Positions 1 through 7,965 of a stretch of DNA of 64,000 bases are shown here, piece by piece. Position numbers and translations under genes: made by a program. Below the pieces are notes generated by a model that saw nothing but the letters and a program-made list of their open reading frames with translations, did not search any database and was not told where the DNA came from. Each line of letters opens with the position of its first letter. Positions within the stretch are counted from its first letter, which is position 1. The DNA comes from Mesorhizobium opportunistum WSM2075 (GTDB taxonomy: Bacteria; Pseudomonadota; Alphaproteobacteria; Rhizobiales; Rhizobiaceae), in the NCBI RefSeq assembly GCF_000176035.2, contig NC_015675.1, positions 682,001 to 746,000 on the forward strand. Reading direction: 5' to 3'.

Positions 1-689
1 ACCTGGCCTCGCTGGCGCTGATGACGCCCTATCTGCAGACGCTGATGGGCTATCCGGTGGTGACCGCCGGCATCGTCATGGGGCCGCGTGGCCTCGGCAC
101 CATGGCGTGCATGTTCCTGGTCGGCAAACTGATTGGCAAGGTCGATACGCGCTGGCTGCTGCTGATCGGCCTGCTGATCACCGCCTGGGCGATGTACGAC
201 ATGACCGGCTGGACGCCCGAGGTCTCGCAATGGACAATCGTCAGCACCGGGTTCGTCCAGGGCGCCGGGCTTGGCTTCCTGTTCGTGCCGCTGACCACCA
301 TCACCTTTGCCACGCTGGCGCCGGAGCGGCGCGCGGAAGGCACGGGCTTGTACAATTTGTCGCGAAACATCGGTTCCAGCGTCGGCATCTCGGTGGTCAC
401 CGCGCTCTTGACGCAGAACGTGCAGATCAACCACGCCAACATCGCCACCTATGTGACGCCCTTCAACCAGGCGTTCGGCAATCCGGCGATCTTCCAGGCG
501 ATGAACCCCTACAGCGCGGCCGGCCGCGCGGCGCTGGACGGCGTGGTGACGCTGCAGGCGACGATCATCAGCTATATGAACGACTTCAAGCTGATGATGA
601 TCCTGTCGCTTGCCGCCATCCCGCTGGTTCTCCTGCTGCGCAAGCCCGCGACACCGGCCAAGGTCGACCACAGCGCCGTCATGGAGTGA
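1..689 (+). CDS. MFS drug exporter, DHA2 (EmrB/QacA) type, C-terminal part
   Basis: The frame is open from the first bases of the window, so the gene starts upstream and only about the last 229 residues are present. They contain several hydrophobic helices, an arginine/aspartate-bearing loop after residue 35 (GKVDTRW) and a helix pair ending in LLLRKP. The stretch 'APERRAEGTGLYNLSRNIGSSVGIS' region, with RNIGSSVG after a G-L-Y-N-L motif, is characteristic of the C-terminal half of 14-helix DHA2 exporters. These are inner-membrane proton antiporters, usually paired with an HlyD/EmrA adaptor, which would lie upstream and out of view. The substrate cannot be inferred. The family call is firm and the exact subfamily less so. 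Confidence 0.85.
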   Translation, partial: LASLALMTPYLQTLMGYPVVTAGIVMGPRGLGTMACMFLVGKLIGKVDTRWLLLIGLLITAWAMYDMTGWTPEVSQWTIVSTGFVQGAGLGFLFVPLTTITFATLAPERRAEGTGLYNLSRNIGSSVGISVVTALLTQNVQINHANIATYVTPFNQAFGNPAIFQAMNPYSAAGRAALDGVVTLQATIISYMNDFKLMMILSLAAIPLVLLLRKPATPAKVDHSAVME

Positions 690-1025
690 TCTTTTTTGCG
701 GCGGAGGATTCCGGGAGAAGCCGGACCGGATAGCTGCCCGACGCGCGCTAGAGCATTTCACCGTTTCACGGAAACGGCGAACCGCTCTATCTCTTTGTTG
801 TTACGCAATTCCCAAGGGAAAGCGCTACGCGCTTTTCCCGGGAAAACCGTGTCACACTTTTCCTGGAATTGCTCTTAAAAGAAACCGGAGCCCTGCGAGG
901 GACTGCAGGACCCCGGCCCATTGCCGATATGGCTTCCCAATAAACATGGCACCTCGTCATGAGGTGGGGGCGGCAGGCCCGAGAAAGCCCCAACGGACCT
1001 GCCTGATCCCCTTTGCCGGAAGCCG
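690..1025. other. Intergenic region with mosaic repeat, no gene
   Basis: This stretch lies between the exporter and the convergent fasciclin gene and shows no credible coding frame. It holds the mosaic repeat at about 749-878 and a small hairpin at 951-967 (CACCTC, 5-nt loop, GAGGTG). The hairpin lies just past the fasciclin stop and could help terminate that transcript. No promoter for either neighbour is expected here because both genes point inward. Confidence 0.6.
749..878. repeat. Mosaic intergenic repeat (RIME-like)
   Basis: The block starts with GAGCATTTCACCGTTTC and ends with a related CTGGAATTGCTC. It contains several internal short inverted arms, including CCGTTTCACGGAAACGG, AGCGCTACGCGCT and TTTTCCCGGGAAAA. 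Elements of this look, built from short palindromic modules between genes, are common in Rhizobiales genomes. Only this copy is visible in the window, so the repeat status is inferred from its resemblance to known elements. It probably forms a structured RNA when read through. Confidence 0.55.
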
Positions 1026-1586
1026 TTACTTCGGCAACAGCACCTTGTTGACGACATCAATGACGCCGTTCGACTGGTTGACGTCGGCGATCGTCACCTT
1101 GGCCTCCCCGCCGGACTCATCCATGATGTAGAGCTTGCCCTTCTTGACCTCGGCGGTGAGCGTGTCGCCCGAGACGGTCTTCATCTCATATTTGCCGCCC
1201 ATCGCCTTGGCCTTGGCCATCATGTCCTTGCCGGAGATCTTGCCGGCCACGACATGCGCGGTGAGCACCTTGGTGAGTTGGTCCTTGTTCTCGGGCTTGA
1301 GCAGCGTTTCGACCGTGCCGGCCGGCAGCGCGGCGAAGGCTTCGTTGGTGGGCGCGAAGACGGTGAATGGGCCGGCGCCCTGCAGCGTGTCGACAAGGCC
1401 GGCCGCTTTGACGGCGGCGACCAGAGTGGTGTGATCCTTCGAGTTGACGGCGTTCTCGACGATGTTCTTGGTGGCGTACATCGGCGCGCCGCCGACTGTC
1501 GGGTTCTTGGCATAGGCCGGGGCGGCAATTGCCGCGCCAGCGACGAGTGCGGAAAGGGCGATGATCCTGAATGAGGGCAAGCGCAT
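1026..1586 (-). CDS. Secreted fasciclin (FAS1) domain protein
   Basis: The product is 186 residues from an ATG at 1586, preceded by a strong CGGAGGAAGA ribosome site. An upstream in-frame ATG would add 18 poorly fitting residues. Residues 1-26 form a signal peptide (hydrophobic core, APAYA cleavage). One FAS1 domain fills the rest: an early N-I-V-E-N-A segment, then GPFTVFAPTNEAF (the H1 motif), a V-L-T-A-H-V-V segment and the closing NGVIDVVNKVLLP (H2). FAS1 proteins of this size are periplasmic or secreted adhesion-type proteins. In rhizobia some (Nex18/ExoR-linked families) are needed for symbiosis. A specific role here is unknown. The gene is single and lies downstream of yidC on the same strand, beyond a terminator. 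Confidence 0.9.
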   Translation of the reverse strand: MRLPSFRIIALSALVAGAAIAAPAYAKNPTVGGAPMYATKNIVENAVNSKDHTTLVAAVKAAGLVDTLQGAGPFTVFAPTNEAFAALPAGTVETLLKPENKDQLTKVLTAHVVAGKISGKDMMAKAKAMGGKYEMKTVSGDTLTAEVKKGKLYIMDESGGEAKVTIADVNQSNGVIDVVNKVLLPK

Positions 1587-1710
1587 GTGGTCTTCCTCCG
1601 GGTGAGGGCTGATCGGAATTGATAGCCTTTGGAAATGCACACGCAGTCACGCCCCGCGACCGCTTGCAGTTTCGCCGATCACGGGAACGTGAACAGATAT
1701 TCACCCAAAG

Positions 1711-1737
1711 AAAAAGCCCGGACGAACCGGGCTTTTC
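1711..1737 (-). terminator. Intrinsic terminator of rpmH-rnpA-yidC
   Basis: A GC-rich hairpin (AAGCCCGG, 5-nt loop, CCGGGCTT) is followed on the minus strand by TTTTTCTTT. It lies about 75 nt past the yidC stop and separates yidC from the fasciclin gene. Confidence 0.85.
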
Positions 1738-1750
1738 GAGAAGAGATCTT

Positions 1751-1820
1751 CTATTCAGCCTTTTGTAGGAAGAAGGCCGGCTACTCCGCCTTTTGTAGGA
1801 AGATGGCCGGCTACTCAGCC
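1751..1820. repeat. 30-bp tandem duplication copying the yidC stop region
   Basis: Two adjacent 30-bp units (1751-1780 and 1781-1810) differ at only a few bases. Both start with a variant of the 10 bp at 1811-1820, which encode the last Ala-Glu-stop of yidC. On the minus strand each unit carries a further G-A/E-stop triplet series, so the end of yidC has been copied twice into its 3' untranslated region. Confidence 0.85.
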
Positions 1821-3622
1821 GGCGACGGTTTCTTCCGGAACAGCGCGACCAGATTGTCCCACAGCTCGATCTTGGCACCCTGGCGCTTCATGATCAGGCC
1901 CTGCTGGAGGATCGACAGCGTGTTGTTCCAGGCCCAGTAGATGACGAGACCCGCCGGGAAACCCGCCATCATGAAGGTGAAGATGACCGGCATCCAGGTA
2001 AAGATCGCGGCCTGCGTCGGATCCGGCGGCGTCGGGTTCATGCGCATCTGCAGGAACATGGTGACGCCCATGATCAGCGGCCAGACGCCGATCATCAGCA
2101 TGTGCGGCAGCGTGACCGGCACGAGGCCGAACAGGTTGAAGATCGAGGTCGGATCGGGTGCGGCCAAATCCTGGATCCAGCCGAAGAACGGCGCGTGGCG
2201 CATCTCGATGGTGATGTAGAGCACCTTGTAGAGCGAGAAGAAGACCGGGATCTGCAGCGCCACCGGCCAGCAGCCGGCGAGCGGATTGATCTTCTCGGTC
2301 TTGTACAGCTCCATCATAGCCTGCTGCTGCTTCATCTTGTCGTCCGCGTATTTCTCGCGGATCTCGAGCATCTTGGGCTGCACCTTCTTCATGTTCGCCA
2401 TCGACGCGTAGGACTTGTTGGCAAGCGGGAAAAACAGCGCCTTGACGATGACGGTGGTGGCGAGGATCGCCAGGCCGAAATTGCCGAAGAATTTGTAGAG
2501 CGTGTCGATCAGCCAGAACATCGGCTTGGTGATGAAATAGAACCAGCCCCAGTCGATCACCAGGTTGAACTGGCGAATGTGACGGTCCGCCTCGTAGGCG
2601 TTAATCTTGGCCACTTCCTTGGCGCCGGCGAAGATCTCCGTCTCGACCGTCGCGGACTGGCCGGCATCGACATTGATTGCATCGGTGAGGAAGTCGGACT
2701 GGTAGCGGTGCCGGCCATCCTCGAAAAAGGCATAGCGCGGCTGGAACGGCTGCTTCTCGGTCGGCACCAGCGTGACGGCCCAGTATTTGTCGGTGATGCC
2801 GAGCCAGCCATCGGTCGACTTGCCCGGAGTGACCTGCTTTTCGGATTCGATCTTGGCGTATTTGTATTCGGCCAGGCCCTCGGTGCCGGTAACGCCGATC
2901 AGGCCTTCATGCAGCACATAGGTGCTGGCGACGGCCGGCTTGTCGTAGCGCGTGACGCGGCCGTAATTGAACAGCGAAACCGCGCTGGCGCCAGAATTCT
3001 GCACCGTGTCCGTGACCGTGAACATGTAGTTGGCGTCGACCGAGAAGACGCGCTTGAAGGTCAGGCCCTTGTCGTTGGTGTAGGTAAGCGTCACCGGCGT
3101 CGACGGGCTCAGCGTCGGATTGCCTTCCACGCTCCACACCGTGTCCGAACCCGGCACCGCGCCGGTCTTGTCGTTGCCGACGAAGCCTATCTCGGCGAAG
3201 TAGCCGGTCGGCAGCGCCTGCGGGTTGAGCAGTTCGATCTCGGGCGAATTCTTGTCGACGGTCTCGGTGTAGTGCTTGAGCTTGAGGTCGTCGAGGCGTG
3301 CGCCGGTCAGGTTGATCGAGCCCTCGAGGCTCGGCGTATCGATCTTGACGCGCTTCGAAGCGGCCAGCGCCTGATCACGGCCGGCCGCGGTGACGGCGTC
3401 GCCGCCGGGCGCGTTGGGAATGGTGCCCGGCGCCGGCGCCGGTGTCGCAGCACCTGGATTGGTGGCCTCGGCCGCCTTCTTCTGCTCCTCCACGCGCTGC
3501 TGCTCGATCTTGGCCGCCTCGCGCTGCTGCTCGACGCGCGGGTTCATGTAGAAAACCTGCCACAAAGTCAGGATCAGCACCGACAGCGCGATGGTGATGA
3601 AGAAGTTCCGGTTGTTTTCCAT
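1811..3622 (-). CDS. yidC: Membrane protein insertase YidC
   Basis: The 603-residue product is the usual length for Gram-negative YidC. It inserts and folds inner-membrane proteins alone or with SecYEG. Residues 1-25 are the N-terminal helix (MENNRNFFITIALSV). A Pro/Ala/Gln-rich tether precedes the large periplasmic beta-supersandwich domain (about 85-350). The conserved 60KD_IMP core follows from about 360, with the five-helix bundle, the charged cytoplasmic hairpin (MKKVQPKMLEIREKYADD) and the PAGLVIYW segment in the last helices. It lies 14 nt downstream of rnpA on the same strand. No yidD lies between them, unlike in many bacteria. The gene ends at a TAG inside the 30-bp repeat and is followed by a clear terminator. 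Confidence 0.97.
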   Translation of the reverse strand: MENNRNFFITIALSVLILTLWQVFYMNPRVEQQREAAKIEQQRVEEQKKAAEATNPGAATPAPAPGTIPNAPGGDAVTAAGRDQALAASKRVKIDTPSLEGSINLTGARLDDLKLKHYTETVDKNSPEIELLNPQALPTGYFAEIGFVGNDKTGAVPGSDTVWSVEGNPTLSPSTPVTLTYTNDKGLTFKRVFSVDANYMFTVTDTVQNSGASAVSLFNYGRVTRYDKPAVASTYVLHEGLIGVTGTEGLAEYKYAKIESEKQVTPGKSTDGWLGITDKYWAVTLVPTEKQPFQPRYAFFEDGRHRYQSDFLTDAINVDAGQSATVETEIFAGAKEVAKINAYEADRHIRQFNLVIDWGWFYFITKPMFWLIDTLYKFFGNFGLAILATTVIVKALFFPLANKSYASMANMKKVQPKMLEIREKYADDKMKQQQAMMELYKTEKINPLAGCWPVALQIPVFFSLYKVLYITIEMRHAPFFGWIQDLAAPDPTSIFNLFGLVPVTLPHMLMIGVWPLIMGVTMFLQMRMNPTPPDPTQAAIFTWMPVIFTFMMAGFPAGLVIYWAWNNTLSILQQGLIMKRQGAKIELWDNLVALFRKKPSPAE

Positions 3623-3636
3623 CGAGAGCCCTTGGC

Positions 3637-3969
3637 CTATCGTGTTCCGCGAAGTCGGCGGGAGAGTTCGGCCTTCAACTGGCCGAACGGGGCGCGCAGC
3701 GCATCGTCGCGCCCGACGATGACATAGTCATTGCCGGGCATCATGTCATCTGCGGCATGGACGCGGACGGCTTCTTTCAGCCGCCGCCTGACGCGGTTGC
3801 GCACAACAGCGTTGCCGACCTTCTTGGTGACGGTGAAGCCGACACGCGGCACGCCGCCGTCGCCGCGGTCGAGGACCTCGACGAGGAAAAACCGCCCGCG
3901 GCGCTTTTCACCACGGCGGACGGCCAGGAATTCCGCTCGTTTCAGAAGCCGCTTGGGATTGACCCCCAC
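3637..3969 (-). CDS. rnpA: Ribonuclease P protein component
   Basis: RnpA binds the catalytic RNase P RNA and helps mature tRNA 5' ends. The 110-residue product from a GTG at 3969 has the family start ([12 protein letters not shown]), the central [23 protein letters not shown] signature (RNR motif) and a basic C-terminus. An in-frame TTG 18 nt upstream is an alternative start and neither has a strong ribosome site, so coupling to rpmH is likely. The frame stays open far upstream through rpmH, but that part does not resemble RnpA. It is encoded between rpmH and yidC, the standard arrangement. Confidence 0.93.
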   Translation of the reverse strand: MGVNPKRLLKRAEFLAVRRGEKRRGRFFLVEVLDRGDGGVPRVGFTVTKKVGNAVVRNRVRRRLKEAVRVHAADDMMPGNDYVIVGRDDALRAPFGQLKAELSRRLRGTR

Positions 3970-4004
3970 TGGCTTGCCGGTTGCGGGCAACGATCTCGTC
4001 TCGC

Positions 4005-4139
4005 TTAGGCGCTGAGCCGCTTGCGGCCGCGGTTGCGGCGAGCTGCGACGACGCCACGACCACCCTTGGTGGCCATGCGGGCACGAAAGCCGTGCCGACG
4101 TTTGCGGACGAGTTTGGACGGTTGGTAGGTACGCTTCAT
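4005..4139 (-). CDS. rpmH: 50S ribosomal protein L34
   Basis: This short gene of 44 codons plus stop starts at the ATG ending at 4139. The protein reads [18 protein letters not shown] and closes with a basic [10 protein letters not shown] tail, the invariant L34 pattern including the internal RMATKGGR segment. L34 is a component of the large ribosomal subunit. It is the first gene of the rpmH-rnpA-yidC block, ending 35 nt before the rnpA GTG. The AT-richer 280-bp gap upstream (4140-4418) must hold the promoter shared by the block, though no clear -35/-10 pair stands out. Confidence 0.97.
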   Translation of the reverse strand: MKRTYQPSKLVRKRRHGFRARMATKGGRGVVAARRNRGRKRLSA

Positions 4140-4418
4140 TTGTTTTAATACCGCGGGGTGCGGCCCTTCTTGATTCTGTCACTCTGTAACAGGAGCTTTG
4201 CCGGGCCGGCTTTGGCGCGATCGAAACCGCGCCGGGACGAATGGCCCGAGCGTGAGCGGGCTTATAGAAAGAAGGGTTTTGGAAGTCAATCCGGGTCGCC
4301 GCGCCAAGGACGCAGGCTTTATGACGGCGATTTAATGTTCCGACCAAAGGATAAAATTGGCAAAAATGCCTTAATCGCCTAATCTTGGCCGATCAAGTGA
4401 TTGTGAAGACAGGGTTAC

Positions 4419-5906
4419 ATGAGCGAAGCCACGCAAGCGGGAGAAGGGACCGGAACAGCGCCAGCCGCCGTCCGCACGGTTCCTTTGTCGCGCGGCCTGT
4501 CGACGAAACTGCTGCTTTTGACCATCGTTTTCGTGCTGCTGGCCGAAGTGCTCATCTTCCTGCCCTGGATCGCCAGCTACCGGCTGAACTGGCTCAAGGA
4601 GCGGCTGAGCACGGCCGCGGCCGTCTCGATCGTGCTGGTGCAAGGCGAGTCGACCTCGCTGTCGCGTACGGCCCAGAACGACGTGCTGATGGCGATCGGC
4701 GCCAAGGCGATCGCGGTGCGCGATGGCGGCGTCTCGCGGCTCCTGGTGGTGGCCGACATGCCGCCGCAGGTGGACGAGCACATCGACCTCGCCAGCGTCG
4801 GCATGGTCAAGGGTATGACCGGCGCGCTGGACACGCTGTTCTTCGGCGGCGACCGGATGCTTCGCGTTTTCGGACCGGTCGGCGACAGCGACAAGGAATT
4901 CGAGCTGATCATGCCGGACTACAGCCTGCGCCACGCGATGCTGAGATATTCGCGCAATGTCGCTTTCGTCTCGCTGCTGATCTCGCTGTTCACGGCCATG
5001 CTGGTCTACGCCGCCATCGACCTGATCATGATCGGGCCGATCCGCACCATGACGCGCTCGATGCTGTCCTTCTCCGAGGCTCCGGACGATCCCGGGCGCA
5101 TCATCCGCCCCGCCGCCCGCGCCGATGAGATCGGCGTTGCCGAACGCGAGCTGTCGCAGATGCAGGAGCGGCTGCAAAAGATGCTCTCCGAGCAGAAGCA
5201 CCTTGCCGACCTAGGCCTTGCCGTGTCGAAGATCAACCATGACATGCGCAACATCCTGGCTTCGGCGCAGCTGATGTCGGATCGCCTGCGCCAGGTCAGG
5301 GACCCAACCGTGCAGGCCTTCGCGCCGAAGCTTTTGCGCGCGCTCGACCGTGCCGTCTCCTATTCCGAAGGCGTGCTGGCTTATGGCCGCACGCAAGAGC
5401 CGCCGCCTTCGCGCCGCAGGGTGCGGCTGTACCAGCTGGTCGAGGACGTGCACGGTCTGCTCGACATCGGACAGGGGATCGAGTTCATCAACGCCGTCGA
5501 GGCGGCGTTCGAGGTGGACGCCGATTCGGACCAGTTGTTCCGGGTGCTCACCAATCTTTGCCGCAATTCGGTGCAGGCGATGGCGGCGGACACCGAGAGC
5601 GCGGTGGTGCGCCGGCTGGCGGTTTCGGCCGAACGCATGGGCAGCGTCAGCCGCATCGTCGTCACCGACACCGGCCCCGGCCTGCCGCCGAAGGCGCGCG
5701 AGAACCTGTTCGCGGCGTTCCGCGGCTCGGCGCGCAGCGGCGGCACCGGGCTCGGCCTGGCCATCGCGCACGAACTGATCCGGGCGCATGGCGGCACGGT
5801 GGAACTGGTGGAGTCGATCGGCGGACGCACGACATTCTCGGTCACCATCCCCGACCAGCCGGTGCGGCTCGACCAGGCCCGCGGCAGCCTGCGTCGCCCG
5901 GCCTGA
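4419..5906 (+). CDS. Sensor histidine kinase
   Basis: This 495-residue membrane sensor kinase has a cytoplasmic N-terminus, one helix at about 29-50, an extracytoplasmic sensing segment to about 180, a second helix (about 182-206) and a HAMP-like linker. The dimerisation helix has the phospho-acceptor His at residue 274 (KINHDMRN, where HE is more usual). The ATPase domain has an N box (NLCRNSVQA), DTGPGLP (G1) and GGTGLGLAI (G2). A predicted coiled segment (RELSQMQERLQKML) precedes the kinase core. No response regulator is adjacent, so the partner is encoded elsewhere. It is transcribed divergently from rpmH. The signal sensed is unknown. Confidence 0.93.
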   Translation: MSEATQAGEGTGTAPAAVRTVPLSRGLSTKLLLLTIVFVLLAEVLIFLPWIASYRLNWLKERLSTAAAVSIVLVQGESTSLSRTAQNDVLMAIGAKAIAVRDGGVSRLLVVADMPPQVDEHIDLASVGMVKGMTGALDTLFFGGDRMLRVFGPVGDSDKEFELIMPDYSLRHAMLRYSRNVAFVSLLISLFTAMLVYAAIDLIMIGPIRTMTRSMLSFSEAPDDPGRIIRPAARADEIGVAERELSQMQERLQKMLSEQKHLADLGLAVSKINHDMRNILASAQLMSDRLRQVRDPTVQAFAPKLLRALDRAVSYSEGVLAYGRTQEPPPSRRRVRLYQLVEDVHGLLDIGQGIEFINAVEAAFEVDADSDQLFRVLTNLCRNSVQAMAADTESAVVRRLAVSAERMGSVSRIVVTDTGPGLPPKARENLFAAFRGSARSGGTGLGLAIAHELIRAHGGTVELVESIGGRTTFSVTIPDQPVRLDQARGSLRRPA

Positions 5907-6180
5907 GGTCTTCCGCACTGCCTTCCCCGGGGGGCGCTTGCCTTTCGAGCCCGACACTTTCCCTGATCTTCCCCGAGACTTTCCGTCCAGCCCGGAATCG
6001 CACCGACTTCGCGGCTGCCTCGAGCGTCGGGATCCGAGCCGCGATCGCCAGATGACATGCCTGCGACAAAACTTTTGCCGGATCGACTTGCTTTTCGCAA
6101 ATTCAGTCGCTAGGGAACTGCACACATTCGCGGCCGGTCCTCAGGATCGGATCGCTGGGTCGTTGAAAACACGGCCTGAT

Positions 6181-6257
6181 GCGCGCCCGTAGCTCAGCTG
6201 GATAGAGCACCAGACTACGAATCTGGGGGTCAGGAGTTCGAATCTCTTCGGGCGCGC
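6181..6257 (+). tRNA. tRNA-Arg (anticodon ACG)
   Basis: A 77-nt cloverleaf is visible: acceptor GCGCCCG pairs with CGGGCGC, followed by discriminator G and an encoded CCA. The D-arm is AGCTCAGCTGGATAGAGC, the anticodon arm CCAGA-CTACGAA-TCTGG has ACG at 6215-6217, and the T-arm has GTTCGAATC. The A34 would be deaminated to inosine by TadA to read CGU, CGC and CGA. It stands alone. The DNA downstream (6.3-9 kb) looks accessory, and tRNA 3' ends are common integration sites. Confidence 0.98.
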
Positions 6258-6479
6258 CATTTATCTCAAGGACTTAACCAAATTGCGCCGTTTCAAATCG
6301 GCAATCTGAAACGGTTTTGCGCGACGGGATACAGGCCCCTTGTTCCGGTCATGGGGCGCTCGGTGGCTCGCTCACGATCTAGGCCCGGTATGAAAGCCAG
6401 GTTTGGAAACGTGGTCGACAAGTAGAACCGATGCACAATTGCGATAGGATGTTTCACCATTTCCGGTTTTCGAGGTCCA

Positions 6480-7457
6480 ATGTCTGAAGTGGACTGGCTC
6501 AGCCATCTCTTGCAAATGATCACCGTTACCGGCCAGCTCGAGGTCCGCTGCGCCTACGGTGCGCCGTGGCGTGTTACCTGGGGCCGGGCAGCGGCGAACG
6601 AGATCCCTTACCACGTCATCGTCAAGGGCAGGGCCATTTTAGAGGATCCGGAGACGAGAACAGCAAGGGAGCTGCAGAGCGGAGACATCGTTCTGCTGCC
6701 GCACGGTGCGGCGCATGTGCTGCATGACGGCAGCGGCCAAACGCCCATCCGTACACACGAAAGCGTAGGCTCTGCCGGATGGATGTTGAGCGAGAACGAT
6801 GGCCAGGGTGAGCAACTCGATCTGCTGTGTGGGCGGTTTTTCGTCGCGCCACCCCATGATCGATTGATCCGTAACTACCTGCCCACGAATCTTGTGGCGC
6901 GGTCTATGGACGGCCATGGGGACGAGAGCATCGGCTCCGCTTCCAACCAACTGGCCAGCCTGGTGAGGCTGATGCGAATGGAGTCCGCCGGAGACAGAGC
7001 GGGAGGACGGGCTATTCTCGACGCACTTTCTTCGGCCCTATTCACCTTGGTACTGCGCTCGGCGAGCGAAGCCGAGAAAGCGCCCGAAGGCTTGTTGGCC
7101 TTGGCCGGTCATCCGCGGTTGGCACCAGCAATTGCGGCGATGTTCGCCGACCCAGCGCGGTCTTGGAAACTGCCTGATTTAGCGGGCATGTGCGGCATGT
7201 CGCGGGCCACATTCATGAGGCACTTTCGGGACAGGCTAGGTTGCTCCGCCCTCGATTTGTTGACCGATCTCCGCATGAGTCTGGCCGCCAACGAGTTGAA
7301 GAAGCCAGCGATCAGCACCGAGGCCGTGGCCGAGACGGTCGGGTATCAATCCGTTTCGGCATTTCGGCGTGTGTTTGCCGAGAGGATGGGGATGACACCG
7401 GGGGAATGGCGGCGACTGGCGCACAATGGCGAGCAAGACGCGCGACCTGGGATCTGA
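6480..7457 (+). CDS. AraC-family regulator with N-terminal cupin
   Basis: The 325-residue product has an N-terminal Cupin_6-type ligand domain (about 1-190, with VIVKGRAIL and SGDIVLLPHGAAHVL) and a C-terminal pair of AraC helix-turn-helix units (about 215-315). The latter end in the signature AVAETVGYQSVSAFRRVFAE and GMTPGEWRR. This architecture is typical of AraC regulators beside oxidoreductase genes, which they activate in response to a small organic ligand. The gene runs toward the MDR oxidoreductase at 7966, the likely target, with a nitroreductase remnant in between. Base composition looks less GC-biased than in the core genes nearby, consistent with acquired DNA. Confidence 0.9.
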   Translation: MSEVDWLSHLLQMITVTGQLEVRCAYGAPWRVTWGRAAANEIPYHVIVKGRAILEDPETRTARELQSGDIVLLPHGAAHVLHDGSGQTPIRTHESVGSAGWMLSENDGQGEQLDLLCGRFFVAPPHDRLIRNYLPTNLVARSMDGHGDESIGSASNQLASLVRLMRMESAGDRAGGRAILDALSSALFTLVLRSASEAEKAPEGLLALAGHPRLAPAIAAMFADPARSWKLPDLAGMCGMSRATFMRHFRDRLGCSALDLLTDLRMSLAANELKKPAISTEAVAETVGYQSVSAFRRVFAERMGMTPGEWRRLAHNGEQDARPGI

Positions 7458-7566
7458 AAAGCCCATCATGATCCTTTTGCGCATTATACTGAGCTAATTC
7501 AGTCTCGCAATTCTCACTCGCCCCCGTAGATTAGGCTCCGCAATCACTTGATAAGGGAGCCATCCA

Positions 7567-7686
7567 ATGAACTGCATCAGCCGCGCCACCACCGGACCAG
7601 CGACCCGTGTAGCCGCCGAAATCTTCCGGGAGACCGGGAAGAGCGAAAACACTTTCGCGACGAACGTCGTCATCGAAACATCCTGA
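7567..7686 (+). CDS. Small ORF, 39 residues, unrecognised
   Basis: A 39-codon frame starts at ATG 7567 behind a good ribosome site (AAGGGAG, about 9 nt away) and ends at TGA 7686, where it overlaps the nitroreductase remnant in another frame by a few bases. The peptide starts MNCISRATTG and ends NVVIETS. I do not recognise it. It may be the true start of a frameshifted gene or the stub of a deleted one, so its reality is uncertain. Confidence 0.3.
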   Translation: MNCISRATTGPATRVAAEIFRETGKSENTFATNVVIETS

Positions 7687-7952
7687 GCCGCAGTGCCGCC
7701 AAGTACTACGACCCCACTGCAATGCTTACTGATCAAATCCGCGATCTGGTGCGCATCGGTACGTCCGCGCCGACATCCTTCCACCTGCAGAACTGGCGCT
7801 TCATCGCCGTACGCTCGCCGGAAGCCAAGGCACGGCTGCGTCCGATCGCCTGGAATCAGTCCGCGATCACCGACGCGGCCGTGACCTTCATCATCACCGG
7901 TAGGCTGGCCGGAACCAGAGCGATAAATTACCCCGAACCAACAACTCACTGA
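7680..7952 (+). pseudogene. Nitroreductase-family N-terminal remnant
   Basis: This frame reads ILSRSAAKYYDPTAML and continues with SAPTSFHLQNWRFIAV and an AITDAAVTFI segment. This is the FMN-binding start of a nitroreductase-fold oxidoreductase (Arg-Ser near the start, SAPTSFHLQNW lining the flavin site). It then departs from the family after about 75 residues and stops at 7952, whereas the full enzymes are about 190-250 residues. There is no clear in-family start codon of its own. It is therefore a truncated relic, left between the AraC gene and the MDR gene, whose ribosome site (GAGGAG) overlaps its stop. Confidence 0.7.
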
Positions 7953-7965
7953 GGAGACAATTCCC

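Noticed and set aside
2102..3727. A 541-codon open frame antisense to yidC
   Set aside because: It is arginine- and histidine-rich with no recognisable domain, the usual shadow of a GC-rich gene.
1811..4139. Missing yidD and engB around yidC as evidence of a rearrangement
   Set aside because: Presence and order of these genes vary among alphaproteobacteria, and without a comparison genome the absence carries no weight.
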